Source: an uncultured Moraxella sp.
GTDB lineage: Bacteria; Pseudomonadota; Gammaproteobacteria; Pseudomonadales; Moraxellaceae
DNA: 61,243 bases
Assembly: GCA_943908425.1 (NCBI GenBank)
Contig: CALTTC010000011.1
Location: forward strand, 1-61,243
Direction: 5' to 3'
The notes below the pieces were generated by a model. It saw nothing but the letters and a program-made list of their open reading frames with translations, was not told the origin of the DNA and did not search any database. Position numbers and translations under genes: made by a program. Below, in pieces: positions 34,221 to 43,047 of the stretch (positions within the stretch are counted from its first letter, which is position 1; every line of letters begins with the position of its first letter).

Positions 34221-36911
34221 ATGAAAACACGCTCCACCAACCAAGTTCGCCAAGCCTTTTTGGATTTTTTTGTTAGTAAAAATCATACGCTTATATCATC
34301 ATCGCCTTTAATTCCCTTTAATGACCCCACCTTGCTATTTACCAACGCAGGAATGAATCAATTTAAAGATACGTTTTTGGGCTTAGAAAAACGGGATTAT
34401 AGCCGTGCCACCAGCTCGCAAAAATGTGTGCGTGCAGGGGGAAAGCACAACGATTTGGACAATGTCGGCTACACCGCTCGCCACCACACATTTTTTGAAA
34501 TGCTTGGTAATTTTTCTTTTGGTGATTATTTTAAGCACGATGCCATTGTATTTGCGTGGGAATTTTTGACAAGCGACAAGTGGCTTGCCCTACCCCAAGA
34601 CAAATTGTACGTGACTATTTATGCAACCGATGATGAAGCGTTTGACATTTGGCACAATACCATTGGACTTAGCCCTGAGCGTATTATTCGTATCGGCGAC
34701 AATAAAGGCGGTGCTTATCAATCGGACAATTTTTGGATGATGGGCGATACAGGGCCTTGCGGACCTTGTACGGAAATTTTTTATGACCACGGCGAGCATA
34801 TTTTTGGCGGACTACCTGGCACGCCTGACGAAGACGGCGACCGTTTTATTGAGATTTGGAATTGCGTTTTTATGCAATTTAACCGCCAAAAAGATGGCAC
34901 AATGGACAAATTGCCTGCCCCAAGCGTCGATACAGGAATGGGGCTTGAGCGTATTGCTGCCATTATGCAAGGGGTACACGGCAATTATGAGATTGACACC
35001 TTTGTTCATCTGATGGACGCGGCCGCTCATATTTTGGGCATAAACAACGACAAAAACCCATCATTAAAAGTCATTGCCGACCATATCCGTGCGGTGTCTT
35101 TTTTGATTGCTGACGGCGTTGTGCCAAGCAACGAAGGGCGCGGCTATGTCTTAAGACGCATTATCCGCCGTGCGGTAAGACACGGCAACAAACTTGGTGC
35201 CACACAAGCGTTTTTTTATGAACTTGTGCCAAGCCTTATCACTGAGATGGGCGACGCTTATCCTGAATTATCACAGCAACAAGAACACATTCAAGCATTG
35301 ATTTTAAAAGAAGAAACGCAATTTGCCAAAACACTCGCCCAAGGTCTAAAGCTTCTTGACAACGAATTGCAATCCTTGCAACCGGGCGATACTCTATCAG
35401 GCGAAACTGTCTTTAAGCTTTATGACACTTATGGCTTTCCAATGGATTTGACCGCCGATATTGTCAAAGAACGCCAAATTTTACTTGATGAAGCAGGCTT
35501 TGAGCGGGAAATGACAGCACAGCGTACTCGTGCCAAAGACGCAGGCAAATTCAACGTAGACTATTCTGCCACCATCACAACCGACACGCCCACCACCTTT
35601 GTCGGTTATGAGCATACCAAAAGCACGGCTACCGTGATTGGGCTATACCGTCGTAACGCAAACGGCGACCACCCAGACAGCGACAGCATCAGCACAGATG
35701 ATACCTTACACGAAGGCGAAATGGGCATTATGTTGCTAGATACCACCCCTTTTTATGCCGAAGGGGGTGGACAAGTGGGCGAAATTGGTGAGATTAGCAC
35801 CGAAACTGGGGTGTTTTTGGTAGAAGACACCCAAAAATCTGGACAAGCCATCTTGCACCACGGCAAGGTCATTATGGGGCATATCAGCCAACATCAGTCT
35901 TGTACCGCCCTTGTGTCCGCCACCGTCCGCCAAGACAGTGCCAAAAACCACTCTGCCACCCATCTGCTACACGCCGCCTTACGTCAAGTGCTTGGCACCA
36001 ATGTTAGCCAAAAAGGCTCGTTGGTCTCAAGCCAGCTATTGCGGTTTGATTTTTCGTATGATAAGCCCATCAGCCAAGACGAGCTTGAGACCATTGAGCA
36101 AATCGTCAATGCCCAAATTCAGCACAACGGCGTGGTCAATAGTCAATTTATGGCAATCGATGATGCCAAAGCGTGTGGAGCAATGGCACTGTTTGGCGAA
36201 AAATACGGCGATACCGTGCGTGTCTTGACAATGGGCGAAAGCGATAACGGCAAGCCCTTTTCTATTGAATTGTGTGGCGGTATTCACGTTGTCAAAACAG
36301 GCGATATTGGACTATTTAAAATCGTCAGTAGCAGCAGTGTCGCATCAGGCATCAGACGCATTGAAGCCTTGACGGGCAATACCGCCTTAAGCTACATTCA
36401 AGAAGGTGAGCGAGTATTAACCCATTTAAGCGAGCATTTTAAAGCCAAAAGAAGCGAGATTGATGAGCGAGTATTATTGCTTGAACAAAAACTCAAATCC
36501 AGTGAAAAACAACTAGAGCGTTTTGAGCAAAAACTTGCCCATCTTGAAGCCAAAAATCTGCTTGATAGCGTGCATTATGTGGGCAACACCCCCCTACTGG
36601 TTGCTAAGCTTACAGGGTTTGATGGCAAAAATCTGCGTACGCTAAGCGATGACATCAAAGGCAAATTGGCAGACGGCGTGATTGTGCTAGCAAGCACCAA
36701 TGACGATAAAGTTGCCTTAATTGCAAGCGTTGCTCCGTGTCTTACCCAAAAAATCAAAGCAGGCGATATCATCAAAAATTTAGCCGATACACTTGACGGT
36801 AAAGGCGGTGGCAAGGCAGAATTTGCCCAAGGCAGTGGTAAAAACACCGCCAACTTGGCAACCATACTCACGGCAATAAAAGACGATTTGGTCAATCATT
36901 TAACAAGCTAA
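34221..36911 (+). CDS. alaS: Alanine-tRNA ligase
   Basis: An 896-residue class II aminoacyl-tRNA synthetase, close to the E. coli length (876). The catalytic core starts MKTRSTNQVRQAFLDFF and contains HHTFFEMLGNFSFGDYF. The editing domain has the zinc ligands KNHSATHLLH and CGGIHV. A C-terminal coiled coil and C-Ala domain follow. Gene order alaS-lysC-csrA is conserved in many gammaproteobacteria, but here 672 bases separate alaS from lysC. Confidence 0.97.
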   Translation: MKTRSTNQVRQAFLDFFVSKNHTLISSSPLIPFNDPTLLFTNAGMNQFKDTFLGLEKRDYSRATSSQKCVRAGGKHNDLDNVGYTARHHTFFEMLGNFSFGDYFKHDAIVFAWEFLTSDKWLALPQDKLYVTIYATDDEAFDIWHNTIGLSPERIIRIGDNKGGAYQSDNFWMMGDTGPCGPCTEIFYDHGEHIFGGLPGTPDEDGDRFIEIWNCVFMQFNRQKDGTMDKLPAPSVDTGMGLERIAAIMQGVHGNYEIDTFVHLMDAAAHILGINNDKNPSLKVIADHIRAVSFLIADGVVPSNEGRGYVLRRIIRRAVRHGNKLGATQAFFYELVPSLITEMGDAYPELSQQQEHIQALILKEETQFAKTLAQGLKLLDNELQSLQPGDTLSGETVFKLYDTYGFPMDLTADIVKERQILLDEAGFEREMTAQRTRAKDAGKFNVDYSATITTDTPTTFVGYEHTKSTATVIGLYRRNANGDHPDSDSISTDDTLHEGEMGIMLLDTTPFYAEGGGQVGEIGEISTETGVFLVEDTQKSGQAILHHGKVIMGHISQHQSCTALVSATVRQDSAKNHSATHLLHAALRQVLGTNVSQKGSLVSSQLLRFDFSYDKPISQDELETIEQIVNAQIQHNGVVNSQFMAIDDAKACGAMALFGEKYGDTVRVLTMGESDNGKPFSIELCGGIHVVKTGDIGLFKIVSSSSVASGIRRIEALTGNTALSYIQEGERVLTHLSEHFKAKRSEIDERVLLLEQKLKSSEKQLERFEQKLAHLEAKNLLDSVHYVGNTPLLVAKLTGFDGKNLRTLSDDIKGKLADGVIVLASTNDDKVALIASVAPCLTQKIKAGDIIKNLADTLDGKGGGKAEFAQGSGKNTANLATILTAIKDDLVNHLTS

Positions 36912-37583
36912 CTTTTTGGTAAGTCAATTATTTTTGGCAAGCCAATTAACAAGCTTTTAGGGGAGATTTGGCTTAATTGGTATATTTGCAATTAAGCCCA
37001 GCCTTTACGATACCAAGCTATCGCAAAATAAAAATCTGGACTGATTGGCTTTAAAGGCTTAGAATTAAAAAAGCTTAAAATTAAATCGTTGTGTTACTGG
37101 TTTTAATAGCGGCAAGTAATAATTGTAAATAATCATCGTAAGCTTTAGATGATTGACATTAGGCTACTGATATAATGAATCCATTAAGTTAGATAACAGC
37201 TGTACTAGATGAGTTCATTAAACCCGTATCAAAAACGAACAGTATCAAAAACCAGTATCAACGCTGTGGGCATTGACTTTAAGGCAGGCAAAGCAACAAG
37301 CTAAACTTAGATAACCAAACAAAGTTGGGTAAAGACTGGCTAGATTAAGACTGGATAAATCAGCTCGTTAATGTTAATTAAATAGGTTAATTAAGCATAT
37401 TATAGCACCCTATATCAAAAAGTATTGGGTGTTTTAAAAGTAAAGATTGGCAATGATTGCCCAAATGGTATGGCAGTTAAAAAATTGCAATCAACAATAA
37501 ACATAAGAGCAACTTTAACCGCCTAACTTGAACCGTTTGGGCAAATTGCCTTAACAACCACGCCTTCACAACAAGGAGTAACT
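36912..37583 (+). other. Long structured gap and possible lysC leader
   Basis: No gene of support in 672 bases. A perfect 10-base inverted repeat (GGCTTAATTG / CAATTAAGCC) lies at 36970-36998. Direct repeats of GTATCAAAAAC lie at 37226 and 37242. Nearer lysC, GCCCAAATGGT (37459-37469) can pair with ACCGTTTGGGC (37532-37542). Copies of GGCAAT/ATTGCC on both arms allow competing folds. I looked for a lysine riboswitch core and did not find one. Confidence 0.5.
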
Positions 37584-38870
37584 ATGGCACTAATCGTACA
37601 AAAATATGGTGGCACGTCAATGGGGAACATCACCCGCATTAAGGCGGTCGCCGAACGTATCAAACGCTGGCACGACAACGGCAATGAGCTTGTGGTCGCT
37701 GTCTCGGCGATGAGCGGTGAAACCAACCGCTTAATTGGGCTGGCTCGTGAGATTAACGAACAGATTGATGGGCGAGAATACGACCAAATGGTCTCAACAG
37801 GAGAGCAAGTCTCCATTGCTCTTTTGGCAATGGCACTAAAAACACTTGGGCTTGATGCCGTATCCTTAACAGGCAGACAAGTCGCCATCAAAACCGACAG
37901 CACCCATACCAAAGCCCGCATTCAAAGCATTGATACTGATACCATCAAAACTGCCCTACAAGCAGGCAAAGTCGTTATTGTGGCAGGATTTCAAGGCGTG
38001 GACGATAATGGCAATATCACCACCTTGGGGCGTGGTGGGTCAGACACCACAGGCGTTGCTTTGGCCGCCGCCCTACAAGCAGACGAATGCCAAATTTATA
38101 CCGATGTGGACGGCGTGTACACCACCGACCCACGCCTTACCCCAAAGGCCAAAAAGCTTGATAAAATCACTTTTGATGAAATGATAGAAATGGCAAGCTT
38201 AGGCTCTAAAGTACTACAAATCCGCTCGGTAGAATTTGCAAGCAAATACCAAGTACCCCTTAGAGTACTATCAAGTTTTGACAATCTAAATGACGGCAAA
38301 TTTGACGACACCTTCAAAAACAGTGTCGGCACACTCATTACCATAGACGAAGGAGACACCATGGAACAAGCCCTAATCTCAGGCATTGCCTTTAACCGTG
38401 ATGAAGCCAAAATTGTGATACGGGGTGTGCCAGACCGCCCGGGCATAGCATCGGCGATATTAACCCCCATTGGCAACGCCAATATAGAAATTGATATGAT
38501 TGTGCAAAACATCTCTATTGAAGGTATGACTGATTTTACTTTTACCGTCAATCGCAGTGAGCTAAAAAAAGCCTTACAAATCTTAGAAAATGACGTCAAA
38601 AATGACATCGGTGCTGGCGAAATTATCGCAACTGATGATGTGGTCAAAGTGTCTATTGTTGGTATGGGCATTCGCTCGCACGCAGGCGTTGCCAGTAAAA
38701 TGTTTCAAACATTGGCAGAAAATAACATCAACATTCAGCTCATCTCCACAAGCGAAATCAAAGTATCCGTACTCATGCAAGAACAATATCTAGACAAGGC
38801 AGTAAAGGCTTTGCACACTGCTTTTGGGCTTGATCGTACCGATGGCGAAAGTAAAGTTGCCACCGCCTAG
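37584..38870 (+). CDS. lysC: Aspartate kinase
   Basis: A 428-residue enzyme for the first step to lysine, threonine and methionine. The kinase domain opens with LIVQKYGGTSMGN and has GRGGSDTTGVALAA and TDVDGVYTTDPR. Two ACT domains follow (IRGVPDRPG, SIVGMGIRSHAG) for feedback control. An in-frame ATG at 38361 behind AGGAG begins exactly at the regulatory part. That is the layout of the alpha/beta aspartokinases of Corynebacterium and Bacillus. AAGGAG precedes the main ATG. Confidence 0.96.
   Translation: MALIVQKYGGTSMGNITRIKAVAERIKRWHDNGNELVVAVSAMSGETNRLIGLAREINEQIDGREYDQMVSTGEQVSIALLAMALKTLGLDAVSLTGRQVAIKTDSTHTKARIQSIDTDTIKTALQAGKVVIVAGFQGVDDNGNITTLGRGGSDTTGVALAAALQADECQIYTDVDGVYTTDPRLTPKAKKLDKITFDEMIEMASLGSKVLQIRSVEFASKYQVPLRVLSSFDNLNDGKFDDTFKNSVGTLITIDEGDTMEQALISGIAFNRDEAKIVIRGVPDRPGIASAILTPIGNANIEIDMIVQNISIEGMTDFTFTVNRSELKKALQILENDVKNDIGAGEIIATDDVVKVSIVGMGIRSHAGVASKMFQTLAENNINIQLISTSEIKVSVLMQEQYLDKAVKALHTAFGLDRTDGESKVATA
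38351..38870 (+). CDS. lysC: Internal in-frame start for the aspartate kinase beta (regulatory) subunit
   Basis: AGGAG at 38351-38355 lies five bases before ATG 38361, in frame with lysC at codon 260. The product (169 residues, MEQALISGIAF onward) would be the two ACT domains alone. In Corynebacterium glutamicum and Bacillus subtilis a beta subunit is made this way and forms an alpha2beta2 enzyme. Translation here is inferred from the site only. Confidence 0.55.
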
Positions 38871-38982
38871 CTTACTTACTAAGCTTTGGCTTTGTGGTGG
38901 GTGAAATTTGCTTGCCCATTAGGCATAAGTTTGCTACAATTATTCCACCTTTTGCCTAGTCAAAAGTTTTTTGATATTGAAA

Positions 38983-38989
38983 ACAGGGA
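38983..38989 (+). promoter_or_regulatory. Putative CsrA-binding site over the csrA ribosome binding site
   Basis: ACAGGGA fits the ACANGGA core of CsrA targets, and its GGGA is also the Shine-Dalgarno sequence six bases before the csrA ATG. Binding here would let CsrA repress its own translation, as known in E. coli. Confidence 0.5.
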
Positions 38990-38995
38990 ACCATT

Positions 38996-39274
38996 ATGCT
39001 AATTCTAACAAGACGTATCGGCGAGACACTAATGATTGGCGATGAAGTAAGCGTGACTGTCCTTGGGGTAAAGGGCAACCAAGTCCGCTTAGGGGTCAAT
39101 GCACCAAAAGACATCGCCGTTCATCGTGAAGAAATTTATCAGCGTATTCAGCACGAACGCTCTATGCAGATGCATATGCGCCATTTAGAACAAGGACACC
39201 TAGAGCAAGCGCCCGCTGCCCACACCGATGGGTTTATGCCACCGTCTTTTGATGACGATTATTTTAACCGTTAA
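38996..39274 (+). CDS. csrA: Carbon storage regulator with extended C-terminus
   Basis: A 92-residue RNA-binding repressor; the E. coli protein has 61. The core (MLILTRRIGETLMIGD, VNAPKDIAVHREEIYQRI) holds the RNA-contacting residues. The extra roughly 30 residues are His/Met/Gln-rich and end acidic and aromatic (SFDDDYFNR), probably disordered. Longer CsrA tails are, as far as I recall, common in Moraxellaceae. TGCTACAAT around 38931-38939 is a likely extended -10. Confidence 0.95.
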   Translation: MLILTRRIGETLMIGDEVSVTVLGVKGNQVRLGVNAPKDIAVHREEIYQRIQHERSMQMHMRHLEQGHLEQAPAAHTDGFMPPSFDDDYFNR

Positions 39275-39300
39275 TCTTTTATTATAAGGCGAAAAAGTCA

Positions 39301-39711
39301 ATGCCTATCCATGCCAAGCAAGTTAGCGTTTTATTACACGGCATTGATGTGGGCGTTGCCCCAAGCGATCTGATTAGTCCAAACGATGCTACAAGGGCGT
39401 TGTGTTTTGCTGATATTTTAGGTTTTATTGACGCCCATTATCATTATCATCCTGTTACCTTCACGAACGGTACCGTGCATAACGCGGTTGGTACTAATGA
39501 AGGTTCAGCAAAAGTATTTGGTTTTGCTAAATTACACGACTTAAGCCAAAGCGACACCCTAAAGTTATTTTGTGAGCATTATCAGGCAGTGATTGACAAC
39601 CCTACTGGCATAGACCATCCCAACATTCGCAATTTTCGCTTTTGGGGCTGGCGTGCCTTTGCTATGCCACATAATCCCTTAACGCCCAAAACTAGGCAAA
39701 ATATTCGTTAA
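39301..39711 (+). CDS. HopJ-family protein
   Basis: A 136-residue protein of the HopJ type III effector family by name. Recognised from FTNG, HNAVGTNEGSAKVFGFAKLH, LFCEHYQAV and DHPNIRNF. The family occurs widely in bacteria without type III secretion and in algae, so an effector role is unlikely; its function is unknown. It lies 26 bases after csrA in the same direction. Confidence 0.82.
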   Translation: MPIHAKQVSVLLHGIDVGVAPSDLISPNDATRALCFADILGFIDAHYHYHPVTFTNGTVHNAVGTNEGSAKVFGFAKLHDLSQSDTLKLFCEHYQAVIDNPTGIDHPNIRNFRFWGWRAFAMPHNPLTPKTRQNIR

Positions 39712-39716
39712 ATGCC

Positions 39717-39745
39717 TTGCTTTTTTGGGCAAAATTCCCTAAAAT
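39717..39745 (+). promoter_or_regulatory. Promoter of rpmB-rpmG
   Basis: TTGCTT (39717-39722) and TAAAAT (39740-39745) are 17 bases apart just after the HopJ-family gene. They predict a leader of about 165 bases before rpmB. Confidence 0.6.
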
Positions 39746-39821
39746 ACACGCTTTCATTTATCTTGCTGTCTTGATTTTGTTGCCTTTAGCAAAACGATAG
39801 ATAGCCCAAACATTGATGCAA

Positions 39822-39862
39822 CTATAGAGCCTTGTGTCCATACCATTAACAACTCTCTATAG
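39822..39862 (+). promoter_or_regulatory. Candidate hairpin in the rpmB leader
   Basis: CTATAGAG (39822-39829) and CTCTATAG (39855-39862) can form an eight-base stem with a 25-base loop about 55 bases before the rpmB ATG. It could be an autoregulatory site for a ribosomal protein; that role is inferred from position only. Confidence 0.35.
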
Positions 39863-39916
39863 GCGCTGGCACATAAGATACCGCTCACTATCCGTGCCCA
39901 AATTAAGGAAATTGCT

Positions 39917-40153
39917 ATGTCTAGAGTTTGCCAAGTTACCGGAAAACGCCCACAAGTGGGTAATAACGTCTCGCACGCTAATAATAAAACCCGTCGTCGT
40001 TTTTTGCCTAACCTGCACAACCATCGCTTTTGGGTGGAGTCAGAAAACCGTTTTGTACGCTTACGTGTCTCCTCTAAAGGCATGCGTATCATTGACAAAA
40101 AAGGCATTGATACCGTGCTTGCTGATTTGCGCGCCAATGGGCAAAACGTTTAA
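39917..40153 (+). CDS. rpmB: Ribosomal protein bL28
   Basis: A 78-residue large-subunit protein: SRVCQVTGKRP at the start, then NNVSHANNKTRRRF, then a basic C-terminal half with KGIDTVL. AAGGAAA lies before the ATG. rpmG follows after 20 bases, the usual pair. Confidence 0.97.
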   Translation: MSRVCQVTGKRPQVGNNVSHANNKTRRRFLPNLHNHRFWVESENRFVRLRVSSKGMRIIDKKGIDTVLADLRANGQNV

Positions 40154-40173
40154 TTAACTAAAGGACAATAAAA

Positions 40174-40329
40174 ATGCGTGATAAAATTAAATTAGTTTCA
40201 ACCGCTGGTACAGGATATTTTTATACCACCACTAAAAACAAGCGCACCATGCCTGGCAAAATGGAAATCAAAAAATTTGATCCAAAAATTCGCCAACACG
40301 TGCTATTTAAAGAAGCTAAAATCAAATAA
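40174..40329 (+). CDS. rpmG: Ribosomal protein bL33
   Basis: A 51-residue large-subunit protein: MRDKIKLVSTAGTGYFYTT, NKRTMPGKMEIKKFDP, ending EAKIK. It has no Cys pairs, so it is the zinc-free form, as in E. coli. AAAGGA lies nine bases before the ATG, and a terminator follows. Confidence 0.97.
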   Translation: MRDKIKLVSTAGTGYFYTTTKNKRTMPGKMEIKKFDPKIRQHVLFKEAKIK

Positions 40330-40348
40330 GCTTCAAGTAATCAATACA

Positions 40349-40378
40349 AAAACCGCCCTATTATTACGGCGGTTTTTT
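40349..40378 (+). terminator. Intrinsic terminator of rpmB-rpmG
   Basis: AAAACCGCC (40349-40357) pairs with GGCGGTTTT (40368-40376) around a ten-base loop and continues into a T-run, 19 bases after the rpmG stop. Confidence 0.9.
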
Positions 40379-40379
40379 A

Positions 40380-41212
40380 CTTAATTGATGATGTTAAATT
40401 AATCAAAAAATTAAATTGCATACATTATGCTAATATAATTCTAGGCTCGCTATAAAACCAAATTATCAAATAATGCTTACTTAGTGCAATGCGACCGCTA
40501 AAATAATATAAGCAGAGTGTTTATAAGGCGTGGGTGTCGCTATTTTTATGCAAGTAGCTACCTGGCATTACAAGATTTAAAAATTTGTTGGCAAAGGCAA
40601 TACTGTCAAATCGTGCATTCTATCTAGTCATAAGATACCGTACGGACTTTGTCACCACCTTTTATAGGACAGTTTTTAATCTTGCAACCATGTTTTTCCC
40701 TAAGAGAAGCTATCGTTTTATATCAAGTGTCAATACTAAGTTTTAGGTCAAATTAAATCGCTAAAAAATCACCCGACTCAACAAACAACCATAATGACCT
40801 GCAAAACCCACTGCAATGATTTGTTACAATCATTATGACCACTAAGGCGCAATCTACAATAATGCTGTCTAATGGCAATGGCAGTGCTTAACGGTTACTT
40901 GGTATTTATACCAAAAATTTAATCATTGTTTAACTATATTATATTTTGTTAGTGATACTTTTAATACAGTAAGGCTTGGGGCAGTATTTATTCTAAAGTA
41001 TATTTAAAAGCCTTGGCATGCAACAGGGGGGATAAAATTTCAACATATCCTAGCCATCTTACAAAATAAAAATAAGCCTTTAGGTCAAACATTAATAAAG
41101 GGCTAACATTAACAAGCCCTGTTTATAATAACGCATCTCATTAGGGGAAATTAGTAATTATAAAGCACGATGATATCAGCGCTATTGTTTGTATCAAAGC
41201 TTGCGTGCACCG
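40380..41212. other. Long AT-rich gap with inverted repeats, no gene
   Basis: About 830 bases between two converging units. No ORF here looks real. An inverted repeat pairs CATAATGA near 40790 with TCATTATG near 40834, and AATGATT/AATCATT lies inside it. A further hairpin near the serC end is listed separately. The composition suggests old, decayed sequence rather than a coding region. Confidence 0.5.
41095..41120 (-). terminator. Probable terminator of the serC operon
   Basis: On the minus strand AGGGCT (41120-41115) pairs with AGCCCT (41104-41099), followed by TTATT. It lies about 100 bases after the serC stop. The stem is short, so it may be weak. Confidence 0.5.
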
Positions 41213-42301
41213 CTAGCCATAACGGCGCTCAAAATCCTGCATAAATTTCGTCAAAGCCACCACTCCCGCAAGTGGCATGGCATTATATAAACTTGCACGC
41301 ATACCTCCTGTTAAGCGGTGTCCTTTAAGTGCTAATAAGCCTACCTGCGTTGCCTGCGTCAAGAACAACTCATCCAAACTGCTGTCTGCTAAAGTAAAGG
41401 GTACATTCATTAACGAGCGACAACTGCTATCCACGCCATTATGATAAAAGCTAGAATTATCAATCGTCTGATACAAAAGCGCCGCCTTGGCACGGTTTTG
41501 CGTCTCTATAACCGCCACGCCGCCTTGCTCTAAGAGCCATTCAAACACAAGTCCCGCCAGATACCACGCGTAGGTTGGCGGTGTGTTCAGCATAGAGTCA
41601 CTGTTTGCTTGTAAGGTGTAGTTTAGGACGCTTGGACAAAATGGGCTTGCCTTACCGTCTAATAACTCACGGCGGACAATAACGATGGTCAAGCCGGCAG
41701 GTCCGATGTTTTTTTGTGCGCCAGCATAAATGAGCCCATAATCACGCACATTAATGGCGCGCGCCAAAATATCCGATGACATATCCGCAACAAGTGGCAC
41801 AGCTACTTGCGGGGGGCTAAAAAACTGTACGCCGTGCACCGTTTCGTTACTACAGTAATGCAAATAATCCGCATCGGCATGCACTTGCCAAGTGTCCTCT
41901 TTTGGTATAGTCGTATAGTTGCCGTCAGTGGTCGCCGCCAAATGTACCGTCCCAAGCCCTGCGTTGGCATAACGCTTTGCTTCCGCATACGCCTTAGCCG
42001 ACCAAGCACCGGTTTCTACATAATCCGCCCTGCCACGCAATAAATTTAATGGCACGCCAGCAAATTGCAAGGTCGCCCCACCCGATAAGAATAGCACGGC
42101 ATAATCCTCGGGAATGCTAAGCAATTCGCGCAGTTGCCGTTCGGCACGAACCGCTAGAGCCACATAGTCTTTACTACGGTGACTCACCTCCATGACCGAT
42201 GTACCGCCCCCTTGCCAGTCTAGCAATTCTTGCTTGGCACGCTCAAGCACCGCGATTGGCAAAGTGGCAGGACCGGCAGAAAAGTTAAAATGACGTGGCA
42301 T
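41213..42301 (-). CDS. serC: Phosphoserine aminotransferase
   Basis: A 362-residue PLP enzyme that makes phosphoserine from phosphohydroxypyruvate and glutamate, and also acts in pyridoxal phosphate synthesis. Family marks: FNFSAGPATLP, GGGTSVMEVSHRSKDY, and GAQKNIGPAGL with the PLP-binding Lys. It begins two bases after the stop of an unknown gene and is last in a five-gene minus-strand run. Confidence 0.96.
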   Translation of the reverse strand: MPRHFNFSAGPATLPIAVLERAKQELLDWQGGGTSVMEVSHRSKDYVALAVRAERQLRELLSIPEDYAVLFLSGGATLQFAGVPLNLLRGRADYVETGAWSAKAYAEAKRYANAGLGTVHLAATTDGNYTTIPKEDTWQVHADADYLHYCSNETVHGVQFFSPPQVAVPLVADMSSDILARAINVRDYGLIYAGAQKNIGPAGLTIVIVRRELLDGKASPFCPSVLNYTLQANSDSMLNTPPTYAWYLAGLVFEWLLEQGGVAVIETQNRAKAALLYQTIDNSSFYHNGVDSSCRSLMNVPFTLADSSLDELFLTQATQVGLLALKGHRLTGGMRASLYNAMPLAGVVALTKFMQDFERRYG

Positions 42302-42303
42302 CG

Positions 42304-43047
42304 TTACTCCTTAGTGAGAATTTGCAACAAGTGGGATTTAGATTTTGGCTGGCTATGCATTATTTCTAAAGTGGGGACGGCAAGTTGTCTTTTTTGGGCA
42401 AGCTCCCCAAATACAATATAAGGTAGCGCGGTCAATGACACTATTTGCCATGTCTTAGGTGGCACGGTATGTTCTTGAGAGAGCTTATACAACTGTGCAA
42501 GCAAGATGGCTGGCGCTGGATTGTTGTTTAGTGCCCCTTGGCGGCGGTCCTCATCAACCAGTGCTTGCGCAGAGTAGTGCAACGTGTGTTGTCTAGTAAT
42601 GGGCTGTCTCAATTCACACAATTTACTGTACAGACGATGATAACTGTTCTCGTACGTCGCCCAAGACTCGCTATCGCTACTATCCGCCAATATCAAAAAA
42701 TGGCGAAAACAAAATGCTTGCATATGATAACTCTCTGCTGTGATATGAATATCACGCAATATAGGAGGCAATTTACTACTATCAATAGCGTATGGCGTGG
42801 TAGGTTTTTTGGGGGCTTTAGGTAGCGGATTGTCGTATACTGGCGCGTGAACTTCTACCGGCTTAGCAATAGGCAAACTAGGCGTCGCAACTTGTTTTGG
42901 CAAGCCATCTTGCGTGGCGAGGCGACACTGCCACTGTTCTAGATGGCTCGCGCTATGACGCGTTGCCCATAAGCCAAGCCCCATGGTCGCCAAAATATGC
43001 CGACGAAGCGCTTGCACATCCAAAGCACTTGCTCTACTCATGACCAC
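42304..43047 (-). CDS. Unknown protein (247 residues) between serC and an M48 peptidase
   Basis: A soluble protein with no recognised domain. The N-terminus (ALRRHILATMGLGLWATR) faintly resembles the start of DNA polymerase III psi (HolD). A Pro/Lys-rich linker follows (residues about 55-88), then an alpha/beta part with FCFRHFLILADSSD, and a helical C-terminus. The HolD idea is speculative. It overlaps the M48 gene by ten bases; an ATG two codons later is an alternative start. Confidence 0.6.
   Translation of the reverse strand: MVMSRASALDVQALRRHILATMGLGLWATRHSASHLEQWQCRLATQDGLPKQVATPSLPIAKPVEVHAPVYDNPLPKAPKKPTTPYAIDSSKLPPILRDIHITAESYHMQAFCFRHFLILADSSDSESWATYENSYHRLYSKLCELRQPITRQHTLHYSAQALVDEDRRQGALNNNPAPAILLAQLYKLSQEHTVPPKTWQIVSLTALPYIVFGELAQKRQLAVPTLEIMHSQPKSKSHLLQILTKE

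Noticed and set aside
36912..37583. Lysine riboswitch before lysC
   Set aside because: I looked for the conserved lysine-riboswitch core and did not find it; only other inverted repeats are present.
38096..38671. 191-codon minus-strand frame inside lysC
   Set aside because: Antisense to well-conserved aspartate kinase sequence; low-complexity and without a ribosome binding site.
40380..41212. tRNA or small RNA gene in the long gap
   Set aside because: No T-loop-like sequence or cloverleaf is visible, and the hairpins are short; a tRNA or covariance-model scan would be decisive.
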